From Nanobdellota archaeon (GTDB taxonomy: Archaea > Nanobdellota > Nanobdellia > Woesearchaeales > B3-WOES), in the NCBI GenBank assembly GCA_023131705.1, contig JAGLZG010000115.1:1-9687 (forward strand): a stretch of 9,687 bases of DNA. The letters are read 5' to 3'. The notes under the pieces were generated by a model. The model ran no database searches. It was given only the letters and a program-made list of their open reading frames with translations, and was not told the origin of the DNA. Of this stretch, positions 1 to 7,578 are shown piece by piece (position 1 is the first letter of the stretch; the number at the start of each line of letters is the position of its first letter). The position numbers and the translations under genes are program-made.

Positions 1-22
1 CATAAGATTTAGTATTACTTTT

Positions 23-955
23 ATGCCAGAACTTCGTAAAGATTATATATTGCCCAGATGGGTAATAATAGCAGAAAAAAGGAAAACAAGGCCAAGGGAG
101 TTTAAAAAAGAGGAACAAATAAAAGAATCTAAAATATGTGCTTTCTGCCCAGGGAATGAAGCTCTAACTCCTAAAGAAATTGGAAGATTAGAATATAAAA
201 ATTCCTGGTTTGTAAGGTGGTTCCCAAACAAATTTCCCTTTATAGAAAAAAAAGGAAAGCCTGATATAAAAACAAAAAAATATTTTACAAAAGCAGACGC
301 TTATGGCTATCATGAAGTTATTGCAGAGACTCCTGAGCATAATAAGCAGTTATCAGATTTAAGAGAGGAGCATATTGCAGAAATTCTTAAGGTTTATTCA
401 CTAAGAATAAAGGATTTGTTAAGGAAAAAAGGAATAAAATATGTTTTAGTTTTCAAAAATCATGGAAGGCAGGCAGGAACCTCTTTAATACACTCACATA
501 CTCAGCTTACTGCCTATAACAAAGTTCCAAAGCTTATTGAGGAAGAAGTAAGGTATTCAACAAAAGGAAAGAAATGTGAATACTGCAAAATAATAAAGCT
601 TGAAAGAAAATCAAAAAGATTCATTTCAGAAAACAAAAACTTTATTGCATTCTGCCCTTTTGCTTCAAGATATAATTATGAGGCGTGGGTTTTTCCAAAA
701 AAGCATATAAAAAGCATAGTTGAACTAAACGAAGATCAGTTAATGGACATGGCAAAGATGATGAAAAAACTATTAGTTAAAATAAAAGACCTTGACTATA
801 ATTTCTGTTTGCACTATGCCCCTAAAGGAACTAACCTTCATTTTCATATTGAAATATGCCCAAGAATTGCTGTATGGGGCGGTTTTGAGCTAGGCTCTGA
901 CACAACAATCAATTCAGTAAGCCCCGAGAATGCTGCTAAATATTATAAAAAATAA
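23..955 (+). CDS. galT: GalT-family hexose-1-phosphate uridylyltransferase
   Basis: 310-residue protein of the HIT superfamily, galactose-1-phosphate uridylyltransferase branch. The family moves UMP between UDP-glucose and a hexose 1-phosphate through a uridylyl-histidine intermediate in the cytoplasm. Seen in the sequence: the N-terminal RxDxxxxRWVIIA block typical of the family start, which fixes the start codon; a zinc-type CAFC pair (C39, C42); a TPEH block (H106, position of the third zinc ligand); the signature NHGRQAGTSLIHSHTQ (146-161) with H157 and putative nucleophile H159; a second CxxC (C185, C188); and in the second HIT half NLHFH (H273, H275) followed by a GFELG block. All key residues are present, so it should be active. 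Substrate choice (UDP-Glc/Gal versus another NDP-sugar, as in ADP-glucose phosphorylase relatives) cannot be read from the sequence. Only 22 nt precede the start, so its promoter or upstream partner is outside the window. The DUF218 gene follows after 10 nt. Confidence 0.9.
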   Translation: MPELRKDYILPRWVIIAEKRKTRPREFKKEEQIKESKICAFCPGNEALTPKEIGRLEYKNSWFVRWFPNKFPFIEKKGKPDIKTKKYFTKADAYGYHEVIAETPEHNKQLSDLREEHIAEILKVYSLRIKDLLRKKGIKYVLVFKNHGRQAGTSLIHSHTQLTAYNKVPKLIEEEVRYSTKGKKCEYCKIIKLERKSKRFISENKNFIAFCPFASRYNYEAWVFPKKHIKSIVELNEDQLMDMAKMMKKLLVKIKDLDYNFCLHYAPKGTNLHFHIEICPRIAVWGGFELGSDTTINSVSPENAAKYYKK

Positions 956-965
956 TAAACTTAAA

Positions 966-1592
966 ATGGATAAACAATATGATATCATTATCATTTTAGG
1001 GGGAGGGATTGATTCTCAAAGAAGATTGCCTTTGAGGGTTATAAAAAGGCTTGAGCACACTCATCAATTATATAGAAAAGGAGTAAGCAACTTGCTTTTA
1101 ATGAGCGGCAAAGGAATTAAAAATTATTCATTTAGTGAAGCAGGTGTGATGAAACAGCATCTTGTAAAAAAAGGAATTCCTGAGCATAATATTCTCACAG
1201 AAGATTTGTCTACTGATACAATTGAAAATGCCTATTTTTCACGGGTTGTTCATATAGATCCAATGAGAGCAAAAAAGATTTTAATAGTAACAAGTGAATT
1301 CCATATTAAAAGAGCAAAATCTCTTTTTAAATGGGTTTTTGGCCCAAGTTATAAACTTAGCTTTAAGAGTGTTCAAGATGAATGCATTTCTAAAAAAACA
1401 TTGCAAAAAAGAAAGATAATAGAAGAAAAACTACATAATTATTATAAGAAGAATTTTTATACTAATATAAAAGCAGGGGATTTATTTGCTGTTCATTCTC
1501 TCCTTTTTAATACAGAAGATAAACTTGCAAAAGCATTCATCCTATTCATCAAAGAACTACATTTAAAAAAAGATAAAAGCGCATTATATTGA
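966..1592 (+). CDS. DUF218/YdcF-family protein
   Basis: 208-residue protein of the DUF218 (YdcF/SanA-like) family. Visible family marks, counted from the start at 966: the N-terminal strand plus glycine loop DIIIILGGG (6-14), a conserved Arg-rich helix start, the MSGKG loop (46-50), SEAGVM (57-62), the ILTEDLSTDTIENA stretch (76-89), and the C-terminal VTSEFHIKRAKSLF motif (108-121). The family is a Rossmann-like fold; members have been linked to S-adenosylmethionine binding and to envelope or vancomycin-barrier phenotypes in bacteria, but the reaction is not established. No signal peptide or membrane segment is seen, unlike many bacterial members, so it is probably cytoplasmic. An upstream ATG at 930 would overlap galT by 26 nt and add 12 residues that match nothing in the family; the ATG at 966, directly before the beta-strand, is preferred. 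It is 10 nt behind galT and probably cotranscribed. A lysine-rich C-terminal extension of about 70 residues follows the last family motif. Confidence 0.82.
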   Translation: MDKQYDIIIILGGGIDSQRRLPLRVIKRLEHTHQLYRKGVSNLLLMSGKGIKNYSFSEAGVMKQHLVKKGIPEHNILTEDLSTDTIENAYFSRVVHIDPMRAKKILIVTSEFHIKRAKSLFKWVFGPSYKLSFKSVQDECISKKTLQKRKIIEEKLHNYYKKNFYTNIKAGDLFAVHSLLFNTEDKLAKAFILFIKELHLKKDKSALY

Positions 1593-1614
1593 AGAATTGC
1601 CTATCTTTGCCCTT

Positions 1615-1630
1615 TAGAAACCTTTAAATA
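1615..1630 (+). promoter_or_regulatory. Archaeal BRE/TATA promoter of the fusion gene
   Basis: TATA box TTTAAATA at 1623-1630 preceded by the A/C-rich BRE-like GAAACC. The box centre is about 34 nt before the ATG at 1661, which predicts a transcript start near 1650-1653 and a leader of roughly 10 nt. No Shine-Dalgarno sequence precedes the ATG. The pattern matches typical archaeal promoters; position and sequence are seen, activity is inferred. Confidence 0.7.
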
Positions 1631-1660
1631 ACTTAGCAATTCCCGTAATAATAGGATATA

Positions 1661-4600
1661 ATGAGGTGGATGAGGGAATATAATTATTGTTACTCTCTAA
1701 AAATGCAGATTGATATCAATCATTTTTTAAACGACATTAAAAAAGAAGAAATTAAAACATGGTTTGATATAGGCTTGTTTCTTGATAGATTAAAAGATAA
1801 CAATAAAAACATCAAGCAGTTTAAGTCTTATGAAGAATTTAAAGAGTATATAGCAAAAGGTACAGCTTTCATCAACTATTATCTTTCAATAGACGGCGTA
1901 ACTATTGAAAATATAAAATATTCTATTGTTTTAAAAAAACTCTTCCCTGGAATAAAAATACATTGGATTCAGGATCACATAAATCCAAAACAAACGCATT
2001 TTAATGGGCCTGATATAATCAAGCATAATATAAAGGGATTAGATGGATTTGAAAAATGGCCTCCTTACATGAAGTTGTTTCATACCAACCTAAAAAGGGG
2101 ATCTAAAGCATATAATGAGTTGATAACAACTATTTGGGATCAAACACTATCCATTATTAAAGAACTGCTGAAATATTTCAAAAAGAACAATATCACTAAT
2201 ATCTTTGTTACTAATGTAGCATCAAATCCTGGAAATTTTGCTTTAACCTTAGCTGTAATAATTATCAGCGAAAAATTAGGGATGCCTGTATTAAATTCAA
2301 ATCATGACTTTTATTGGGAAGGGGGTGCTCCAAGAAGCAAAAGAAAAAAAAGAGGGTCTAGAGACCATTTCTTTAGAAATTATGATATTGGTGAAGTCTT
2401 CTCATTGCAGGAGCAAATATATCCCTGGGTTTCTGACAAATGGATGCATCTAAATATAAACATTCTTCAAACAAAAAGGCTCATTAAAAAAATAGGCATT
2501 AATCCAAACAATACAGATGAGATTACCACATCAATTGAAAGTGAAATCTACCGAAATATCTCTACTAAAGAAAAAACAGCTATTACAAAAAAATTAAACA
2601 GGATGTTTAACAAAAACACCTATCGTTGTGTCTTTAATAATAACAGGGATTTGTTTGTTGAGTCAAAAGAAGCACTGCCTGTTATATTTGGCATAGACAA
2701 AAAGTATTCAAAAGGTATTTTTAGTCAAGATAATGTCTTATTTTTACAGCCTACCAGAATACTAAAGAGAAAAAGAATAGAAAAAGATATATTATTGGTT
2801 AAAAAAATGATTTCTTCAAAAAAAATCATCAGTCATCTTAAAGAGAATAAAAAAATTAATATTATTCTTTTAATAAGCGGCCCTATCTCTGCAGGAAATC
2901 TTGGCTATTTTGAGTATATTCTCAGAGAGATAAGGAAACTTTACACAGAACATAAGACTTGGGTTATAAAACGTCTCTTTGTTGCATTCTCATTTGGGAC
3001 AATAAAAAACAAAGCTTTTGATGTTGATCTAAAGTCAAGCGATCTTACTATTTCTGAAACCTATGAAGCATCCGACTTTGCGCTGTTGCCTAGCGAAACA
3101 GAAGGGAGGGGCCTGCCATTATTGGAGGCAGCTGCAGCCCATACAGGAATAATAGCATCACGATACTATCCGATCACTGTTTTTAAGAGGGTGATTGGTG
3201 AACATCTTCCAAGAACAAAAAGAATTAATATTATTGAATTTCCTGAAGGTACGATTACTAAAGAATTTACAGAAAGAATCGTGCAGTATTTGCTTGATAA
3301 GGGGATTCTAACTGATGTAATCAAACATAATAGAAGAGTGATAGAGAAAAGATTTCATTATGACAACCTTGTAAAGGACTTTGAAAAAGCTTATTACGCC
3401 CTTTGGTGTTCTGCATCAAAAGACCCTAAAAACTTGGCAGTTGTAAAAAAAGCATTAAGAATGTATTTTAAATCAAAAAAAAGTGTTCCGCAAGATATTG
3501 TTTATGCAGTAAATAGGAAATATATACCTGGTTATTGGTATCTTCAGTTTATGCATTATCTCAGATCATTAATAGACCCGAGTTATTTTAGGATAGAAGA
3601 AGCTGAATTAAAAGGGAGACTGTATTTCTTTTGCACAAAGTGCATGGAAAATAAACCTGCTAAGAAAAAAGTTTTCTTTTACGAATGTATGGGGGAATTA
3701 TTCACTTATTATGATAAAAAAGATGATATTGTTTTTGATCATTCATTTGCATTCAGGCATAGAAACAATCTTAATTATCCATACAAGAGGCTTACAGAAC
3801 AGGAACTGATGGGTGTGATCTGTATTATGATGGGGAATGTTTTTGGGAGAAAATTTGATCCATATAAACACATAAGAGAAAAAGTGGAATCCACTATTCT
3901 GCTAATGCTTTCTAAATTTAAAGGAGATTGGAAAAACCTCCTGAATTCAATGGCAGTCCAATTTAGTATAGACAGGGAATTAAGATACAGAAGGCTGAAG
4001 AAACACTCATTTGATAAACAATTTGAATATTCTGTTGATAATAGAAGCAGATTTATAGAAGACGTATTAAAAAAACCAACTCATCTCATACATTTCCCAG
4101 GTGGTTTGGGAGAGCTTATTATTGAGATGAATGTGCTTGGGGAAGAATTGTTGAAAGAGTGGAGCAAAAGAAAAGAAAAAGGATTTTCTGTTACATTTGC
4201 AGCAAAAGAAGAAAGGTATGGCAATGAAACAACAGTATCTGATATAAAAAGGCTTCTTCCTAAATTCCCCCTATTGTTAAAATATTATAAAAAAGGCGTA
4301 TTTAAGATTATTCCAACAGGTTCAAAATCATTTGGTGTAAATTTTGAACAGGCAAGCAAAAAATTAATAAAAACTTTGAAAAAAGCAAAAAACAAAGGGG
4401 GTGTAATTACAGCTAAAGGAAGCCATAATTTTTTCACGCTTGATTGTATAGACCTCCCAAGCTATCGTTTTGGGGTTACAGAAGAGGTACTTGCTTCTAA
4501 GCTGAATGGGTTTGCTAGAAAAAAAGCCTATTTCCAATTCGTACCTGCTGGATTTAGGACCAGTTATGCCTACCCTGTTCCTTTTTATAGAGCACATAAG

Positions 4601-5905
4601 ATGGCATCTCTACTTACTTCGGATAAATATAAATCAATAGTAAGGAAGTTCAATAATAATGAAAACAAAGTATTAAAACTTTTAAAAGAAAATATGGACA
4701 AATATGGTTTTCCTTTAACCGAAGCTATAGAAAGGATGTTTTCTCATAAAGCCAATGATGCAATTGCCTCTTATACAACCATAAATGGTTTATATAAAGA
4801 TGGGTATCCTTACAATGGTGTGCTGGCTTTAGTTGATATTCCTTCACTAAAAGTGCAGGGCAGAAAATTTGCATTTGAGCTTGTAGGAAATGAAGCAAAA
4901 ACAGAAAAGGTAACTGTACTAGCAAAAAAAATGCAGCGGAGAACTGGCAAAAATGTTGATATAGCCTGGAATGGAGGCTATATCCTTAATCCAGAACTTA
5001 TTGGGAAATTAGGATTGCCTGAAAGATATATAGGGACACCCATGGGGCTGATAATCAAGAAAAATAAAGTCAAAAGCCTGCCTCTTTACAATAAGCCGGT
5101 CTTTGCAGTCACTAAACAAGGGAGTGTCATAATAAAAAGAACCAAACTTGATTTTGGATGTTCAATAAAAATAAAAAATAAAAAATCCCCTTCTATCGAG
5201 TGGACTAAAGATATGATAAACAATGAGAATAATAAGGGTGATATAATAATCTATGACTTATTATGCGACCAGCAGGTAATAAACGCAAAAGGCAGGGTAA
5301 TTCTTCAGCTTGCAGGAGATAGAATAGCAAAGATCCATAAAACAGGAAATCCTTATACTGTACTTCCTTTAGGGCCAATTATTTCAATAAAAAAACAGCT
5401 CTTTGACAAGGTATATAAAAAATACTACAAGGAAGGCTGCTTACTTGAATTTAGGATTAAAGATGACAGGTATAAAGATATTACAACCGCTATTGAGGCC
5501 GGGCCTCTGCTGATTAAAGAAGGGAAAATAGCTATTGACATGGAAGAAGAGGGATGGACAACACAAAATTCAATAAGAACACAGGCAAATAGATTAGACT
5601 ACACAAACTTAAGGGGTCCAAAGATAGGAGTAGGCATAACAAAAGAAGGAAAGTTACTGGCAATTGCCATTAACGGAAGAATAAGGGAAAGTGTGGGTTC
5701 AACATATCATGATATAGCAAGAATTTTGCTAAAGCATAATGCATATTTTGCAATGGGATTTGACCCAGGAGGTTCTGCTACCTTAATGTTAAAAGGAAAA
5801 CAAATAAATATTTCTCCATACAACAGCAAATTCAATGAGCATCCTTATACTGCAAAAGCAGAAGAAAGGAAAGTAGCAAATGCTGTGTTAGGATACAGAG
5901 CCTAA
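1661..5905 (+). CDS. Three-module fusion: GT4-like glycosyltransferase, DUF89-like domain, NAGPA phosphodiester glycosidase domain
   Basis: 1414 residues, no signal peptide or membrane segment, so presumably cytoplasmic. Module 1 (about 15-585) looks like a GT-B glycosyltransferase: an NHDFYWEGG acceptor-side block (214-222), the hinge-like LQPTRILKRKRIE (362-374), and an EX7E motif in SETEGRGLPLLEA (E481, E489). Module 2 (about 640-970) follows the DUF89/ARMT1-like pattern: FDPYKHIREK (732-741), MAVQFSIDRE (764-773), PGGLGE (813-818), IIPTGSKSFGVNFEQAS (883-899) and ITAKGSHNFFTLD (916-928). Module 3 (about 1037-1414) is an NAGPA-type phosphodiester glycosidase: WNGGY (1103-1107), GTPMGLII (1125-1132), EAGPLL (1279-1284), GVGITKEGKLLAIAINGR (1323-1340), the FDPGGSAT motif (1367-1374) and the ERKVANAVLGY end (1402-1412). 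It is therefore a likely sugar-transfer plus glycan-phosphate processing enzyme; substrates are unknown. The ATG at 1661 fits the TATA spacing; an in-frame ATG at 1703 (residue 15) is an alternative. Its tail overlaps the convergent GT4 gene by 4 nt. Module 1 and 3 calls are solid; module 2 is a remote match. Confidence 0.85.
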   Translation: MRWMREYNYCYSLKMQIDINHFLNDIKKEEIKTWFDIGLFLDRLKDNNKNIKQFKSYEEFKEYIAKGTAFINYYLSIDGVTIENIKYSIVLKKLFPGIKIHWIQDHINPKQTHFNGPDIIKHNIKGLDGFEKWPPYMKLFHTNLKRGSKAYNELITTIWDQTLSIIKELLKYFKKNNITNIFVTNVASNPGNFALTLAVIIISEKLGMPVLNSNHDFYWEGGAPRSKRKKRGSRDHFFRNYDIGEVFSLQEQIYPWVSDKWMHLNINILQTKRLIKKIGINPNNTDEITTSIESEIYRNISTKEKTAITKKLNRMFNKNTYRCVFNNNRDLFVESKEALPVIFGIDKKYSKGIFSQDNVLFLQPTRILKRKRIEKDILLVKKMISSKKIISHLKENKKINIILLISGPISAGNLGYFEYILREIRKLYTEHKTWVIKRLFVAFSFGTIKNKAFDVDLKSSDLTISETYEASDFALLPSETEGRGLPLLEAAAAHTGIIASRYYPITVFKRVIGEHLPRTKRINIIEFPEGTITKEFTERIVQYLLDKGILTDVIKHNRRVIEKRFHYDNLVKDFEKAYYALWCSASKDPKNLAVVKKALRMYFKSKKSVPQDIVYAVNRKYIPGYWYLQFMHYLRSLIDPSYFRIEEAELKGRLYFFCTKCMENKPAKKKVFFYECMGELFTYYDKKDDIVFDHSFAFRHRNNLNYPYKRLTEQELMGVICIMMGNVFGRKFDPYKHIREKVESTILLMLSKFKGDWKNLLNSMAVQFSIDRELRYRRLKKHSFDKQFEYSVDNRSRFIEDVLKKPTHLIHFPGGLGELIIEMNVLGEELLKEWSKRKEKGFSVTFAAKEERYGNETTVSDIKRLLPKFPLLLKYYKKGVFKIIPTGSKSFGVNFEQASKKLIKTLKKAKNKGGVITAKGSHNFFTLDCIDLPSYRFGVTEEVLASKLNGFARKKAYFQFVPAGFRTSYAYPVPFYRAHKMASLLTSDKYKSIVRKFNNNENKVLKLLKENMDKYGFPLTEAIERMFSHKANDAIASYTTINGLYKDGYPYNGVLALVDIPSLKVQGRKFAFELVGNEAKTEKVTVLAKKMQRRTGKNVDIAWNGGYILNPELIGKLGLPERYIGTPMGLIIKKNKVKSLPLYNKPVFAVTKQGSVIIKRTKLDFGCSIKIKNKKSPSIEWTKDMINNENNKGDIIIYDLLCDQQVINAKGRVILQLAGDRIAKIHKTGNPYTVLPLGPIISIKKQLFDKVYKKYYKEGCLLEFRIKDDRYKDITTAIEAGPLLIKEGKIAIDMEEEGWTTQNSIRTQANRLDYTNLRGPKIGVGITKEGKLLAIAINGRIRESVGSTYHDIARILLKHNAYFAMGFDPGGSATLMLKGKQINISPYNSKFNEHPYTAKAEERKVANAVLGYRA

Positions 5906-7311
5906 TAGAGTTTCATTTTTGCGATGTTTACCAATTTTCTTGCTATTTTTCTTTGCCCGTAATTTTGAAGGACAGCTTTTCGGTTATGGTTGATTAGTTT
6001 TTTGCTCTTTATCCCATCAAGCACAGATACTATTGCAGCAAAATCCTCTTTCTCTCCTTCTATAATGCTTTGCCGGAATTTATTATTTGACAATCTGTTA
6101 ATAATATTAAATTTTTCCGCTGTTGTATAGTCCTTAAAATCCTTATTATCAACAAGAATATTTGTATAAAGATTGTGAAGATTAATTCCTGCGCTTTTAA
6201 AGTCTTCAGTAACATCTGGCAGGTCTCTTCCAATGACTACTTTATTGAAAAACCATGATTCAATAAAGACCAATCCAAAGCCTTCTAATATACTTGTACT
6301 AATAGCAAAATCTGAAATGTTATAAGCATCGCCAATACCAAAATGAATTAGTTTTTTTGATTTAGTAAATTTTCTCATTAACCCAACACAATCATTTACG
6401 CCTAAGATAACAGGAAGTTTGTATTTTTTTACATATTTGTCAAGCGTTTTGGTATAAGCATCATCTATTTTTTTATTAGTTCTCAAACTAACGATTAAGC
6501 AGTAGTTCTTTCTCAAAAGATGGCAGAGCATCATAGTAAGGAAAATTGCTTCTTCAACATTTTTTCGTTTGACGATCCTGACTGGATAAAAGATAAATCG
6601 TACATCATTTTTTAATTTATAGTCTCTGATAAGTTTTTTGCGCAATTTTTCAGAAAATTCAGTATCCTCCTCTATTAATAATTCATTAATGGGATTTGGA
6701 ATATAAAAAACAGATTCGTCTTTAATAATACCATGACTCCAGAGCCTCCTCCTGTCAGTAGAATTAATAATGATATATCTTAAGTTTTTTAGTTTTGGAA
6801 ACAGAATTTTGTGCCAGTACGGGCAATGTTCTGATCCTGTAAACTTCAATATATTATTAAAATTGACATCTCTGTCTTCTGCAAAATCATGGATTCTAAA
6901 TAAAACCTTTGTTTTAGAATTTTGTTGTGATAACCTCTTTGCTAACCTATAAAACGAATAAGTCGCGGCAGGATTAGCAGCGAGATTTGGGTTTTCTATG
7001 ATAATTGCATCCATTTTTTTAAGGGAACTATTCAGTTTTTCACAGATATCAAGCCCATCTCTCATATAATCAAAAACAGTTTTTTTTACAAAACCACTTT
7101 CTATTCTCTCAGAAATATCAAGTTCTGGAAAATCAATATATTTAACCCTGTTGCCATAGCCTTCAATAAGATTTCCTTTGATAGAGCCTACAAAATAAAC
7201 ATTAATATCTTTGTGCAGGTCAAGTAAAGCCTTTGCATTGGCATACATAACAGAATTCACACCCCCTTTTGTGCCAACCACATAATGAATAAAAGCTATT
7301 TTTAGTTTCAT
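5902..7311 (-). CDS. GT4-family (GT-B) glycosyltransferase
   Basis: 469-residue soluble glycosyltransferase of family GT4, transferring a sugar from a nucleotide-sugar donor to an unknown acceptor. Seen: the N-terminal beta-strand KIAFIHYVVG followed by the GGVNSVMY loop (16-23); a RIHDFAEDR block (139-147) on the acceptor-domain side; the inter-domain YPVRIVKRKNVEEA segment (242-255); and the donor-site STSILEGFGLVFIES stretch (338-352) whose E343 and E351 form the classic EX7E motif. It is followed by GRDLPDVTEDF (361-371), a block conserved in a GT4 subgroup. No signal peptide or membrane helix. The HDF block and the region after EX7E can be aligned by eye with module 1 of the neighbouring fusion protein, so the two glycosyltransferases are probably related and may act in one pathway. 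The gene is monocistronic by layout, with its own TATA box and an inverted repeat just upstream. Mannosyl- or glucosyl-glycerate type synthesis is one possibility; donor and acceptor cannot be assigned from sequence. Confidence 0.88.
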   Translation of the reverse strand: MKLKIAFIHYVVGTKGGVNSVMYANAKALLDLHKDINVYFVGSIKGNLIEGYGNRVKYIDFPELDISERIESGFVKKTVFDYMRDGLDICEKLNSSLKKMDAIIIENPNLAANPAATYSFYRLAKRLSQQNSKTKVLFRIHDFAEDRDVNFNNILKFTGSEHCPYWHKILFPKLKNLRYIIINSTDRRRLWSHGIIKDESVFYIPNPINELLIEEDTEFSEKLRKKLIRDYKLKNDVRFIFYPVRIVKRKNVEEAIFLTMMLCHLLRKNYCLIVSLRTNKKIDDAYTKTLDKYVKKYKLPVILGVNDCVGLMRKFTKSKKLIHFGIGDAYNISDFAISTSILEGFGLVFIESWFFNKVVIGRDLPDVTEDFKSAGINLHNLYTNILVDNKDFKDYTTAEKFNIINRLSNNKFRQSIIEGEKEDFAAIVSVLDGIKSKKLINHNRKAVLQNYGQRKIARKLVNIAKMKLY

Positions 7312-7336
7312 AGTAATATATTTTTAAAAGCACACC

Positions 7337-7347
7337 AATATAAAAAA
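7337..7347 (-). promoter_or_regulatory. TATA box of the GT4 gene
   Basis: On the minus strand this reads TTTTTTATATT, centred 31 nt before the ATG at 7311. A transcript start near 7316 would give an almost leaderless mRNA, as expected for this type of archaeon. A second AT-rich run at 7315-7327 is too close to the start to be the TATA box. Confidence 0.6.
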
Positions 7348-7353
7348 GTATCG

Positions 7354-7393
7354 TTTTATGACATCTCTCCAGTGATTTTTAGATGTCATAAAA
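7354..7393. repeat. 13-bp perfect inverted repeat upstream of the GT4 promoter
   Basis: Arms 7354-7366 (TTTTATGACATCT) and 7381-7393 are exact reverse complements separated by 14 nt. The repeat ends about 6 nt upstream of the TATA box of the minus-strand GT4 gene, over and beyond the BRE position. It could be an operator for a dimeric regulator or a transcribed hairpin; the sequence alone does not decide. Confidence 0.75.
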
Positions 7394-7490
7394 ATTCGAA
7401 ACTGGAAAAAAAGTCAATAACAAGTTATCTTCTAAATAGCCTCATAGAATTTCCGTGAGCAGAAATAGCAATATTTATTTTTTCTTTTTG
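7394..7490. other. Intergenic, no feature seen
   Basis: AT-rich spacer between the 13-bp inverted repeat and the first foldback structure. No open frame of useful length, no promoter that serves a neighbouring gene, and no RNA gene was recognised. It ends in a T-rich tract at 7474-7489 that directly precedes the foldback structure. Confidence 0.5.
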
Positions 7491-7569
7491 TCAAAAACCA
7501 CCTATCATAGATGGGTGGCATGTAAGGCAAAGCCGTGTTAGCCATCCCATTAATCTGGGTGGTTTTTGA
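7491..7569. repeat. Foldback structure A with 12-bp perfect outer stem
   Basis: Arms 7491-7502 (TCAAAAACCACC) and 7558-7569 are exact reverse complements. Inside them 7511-7519 (ATGGGTGGC) pairs with 7541-7550 with a single bulged T, and the loop of that stem contains a mini hairpin GGC-AAA-GCC (7526-7534). This makes a nested stem-loop of about 79 nt, noticeably richer in G and C than its surroundings. It could be a structured RNA, the end of a decayed IS200/IS605-type element, or a MITE-like foldback. No transposase gene is nearby. Confidence 0.7.
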
Positions 7570-7578
7570 GCATGCTCA
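7567..7578. repeat. 12-bp perfect palindrome joining foldbacks A and B
   Basis: TGAGCATGCTCA is its own reverse complement. It joins the right end of foldback A to the left end of foldback B, overlapping the last 3 bases of A's outer stem and the first 3 of B's. Confidence 0.75.

Noticed and set aside
930..965. Upstream ATG for the DUF218 protein overlapping galT
   Set aside because: The 12 extra residues match nothing in the family, and the family begins at the beta-strand right after the ATG at 966.
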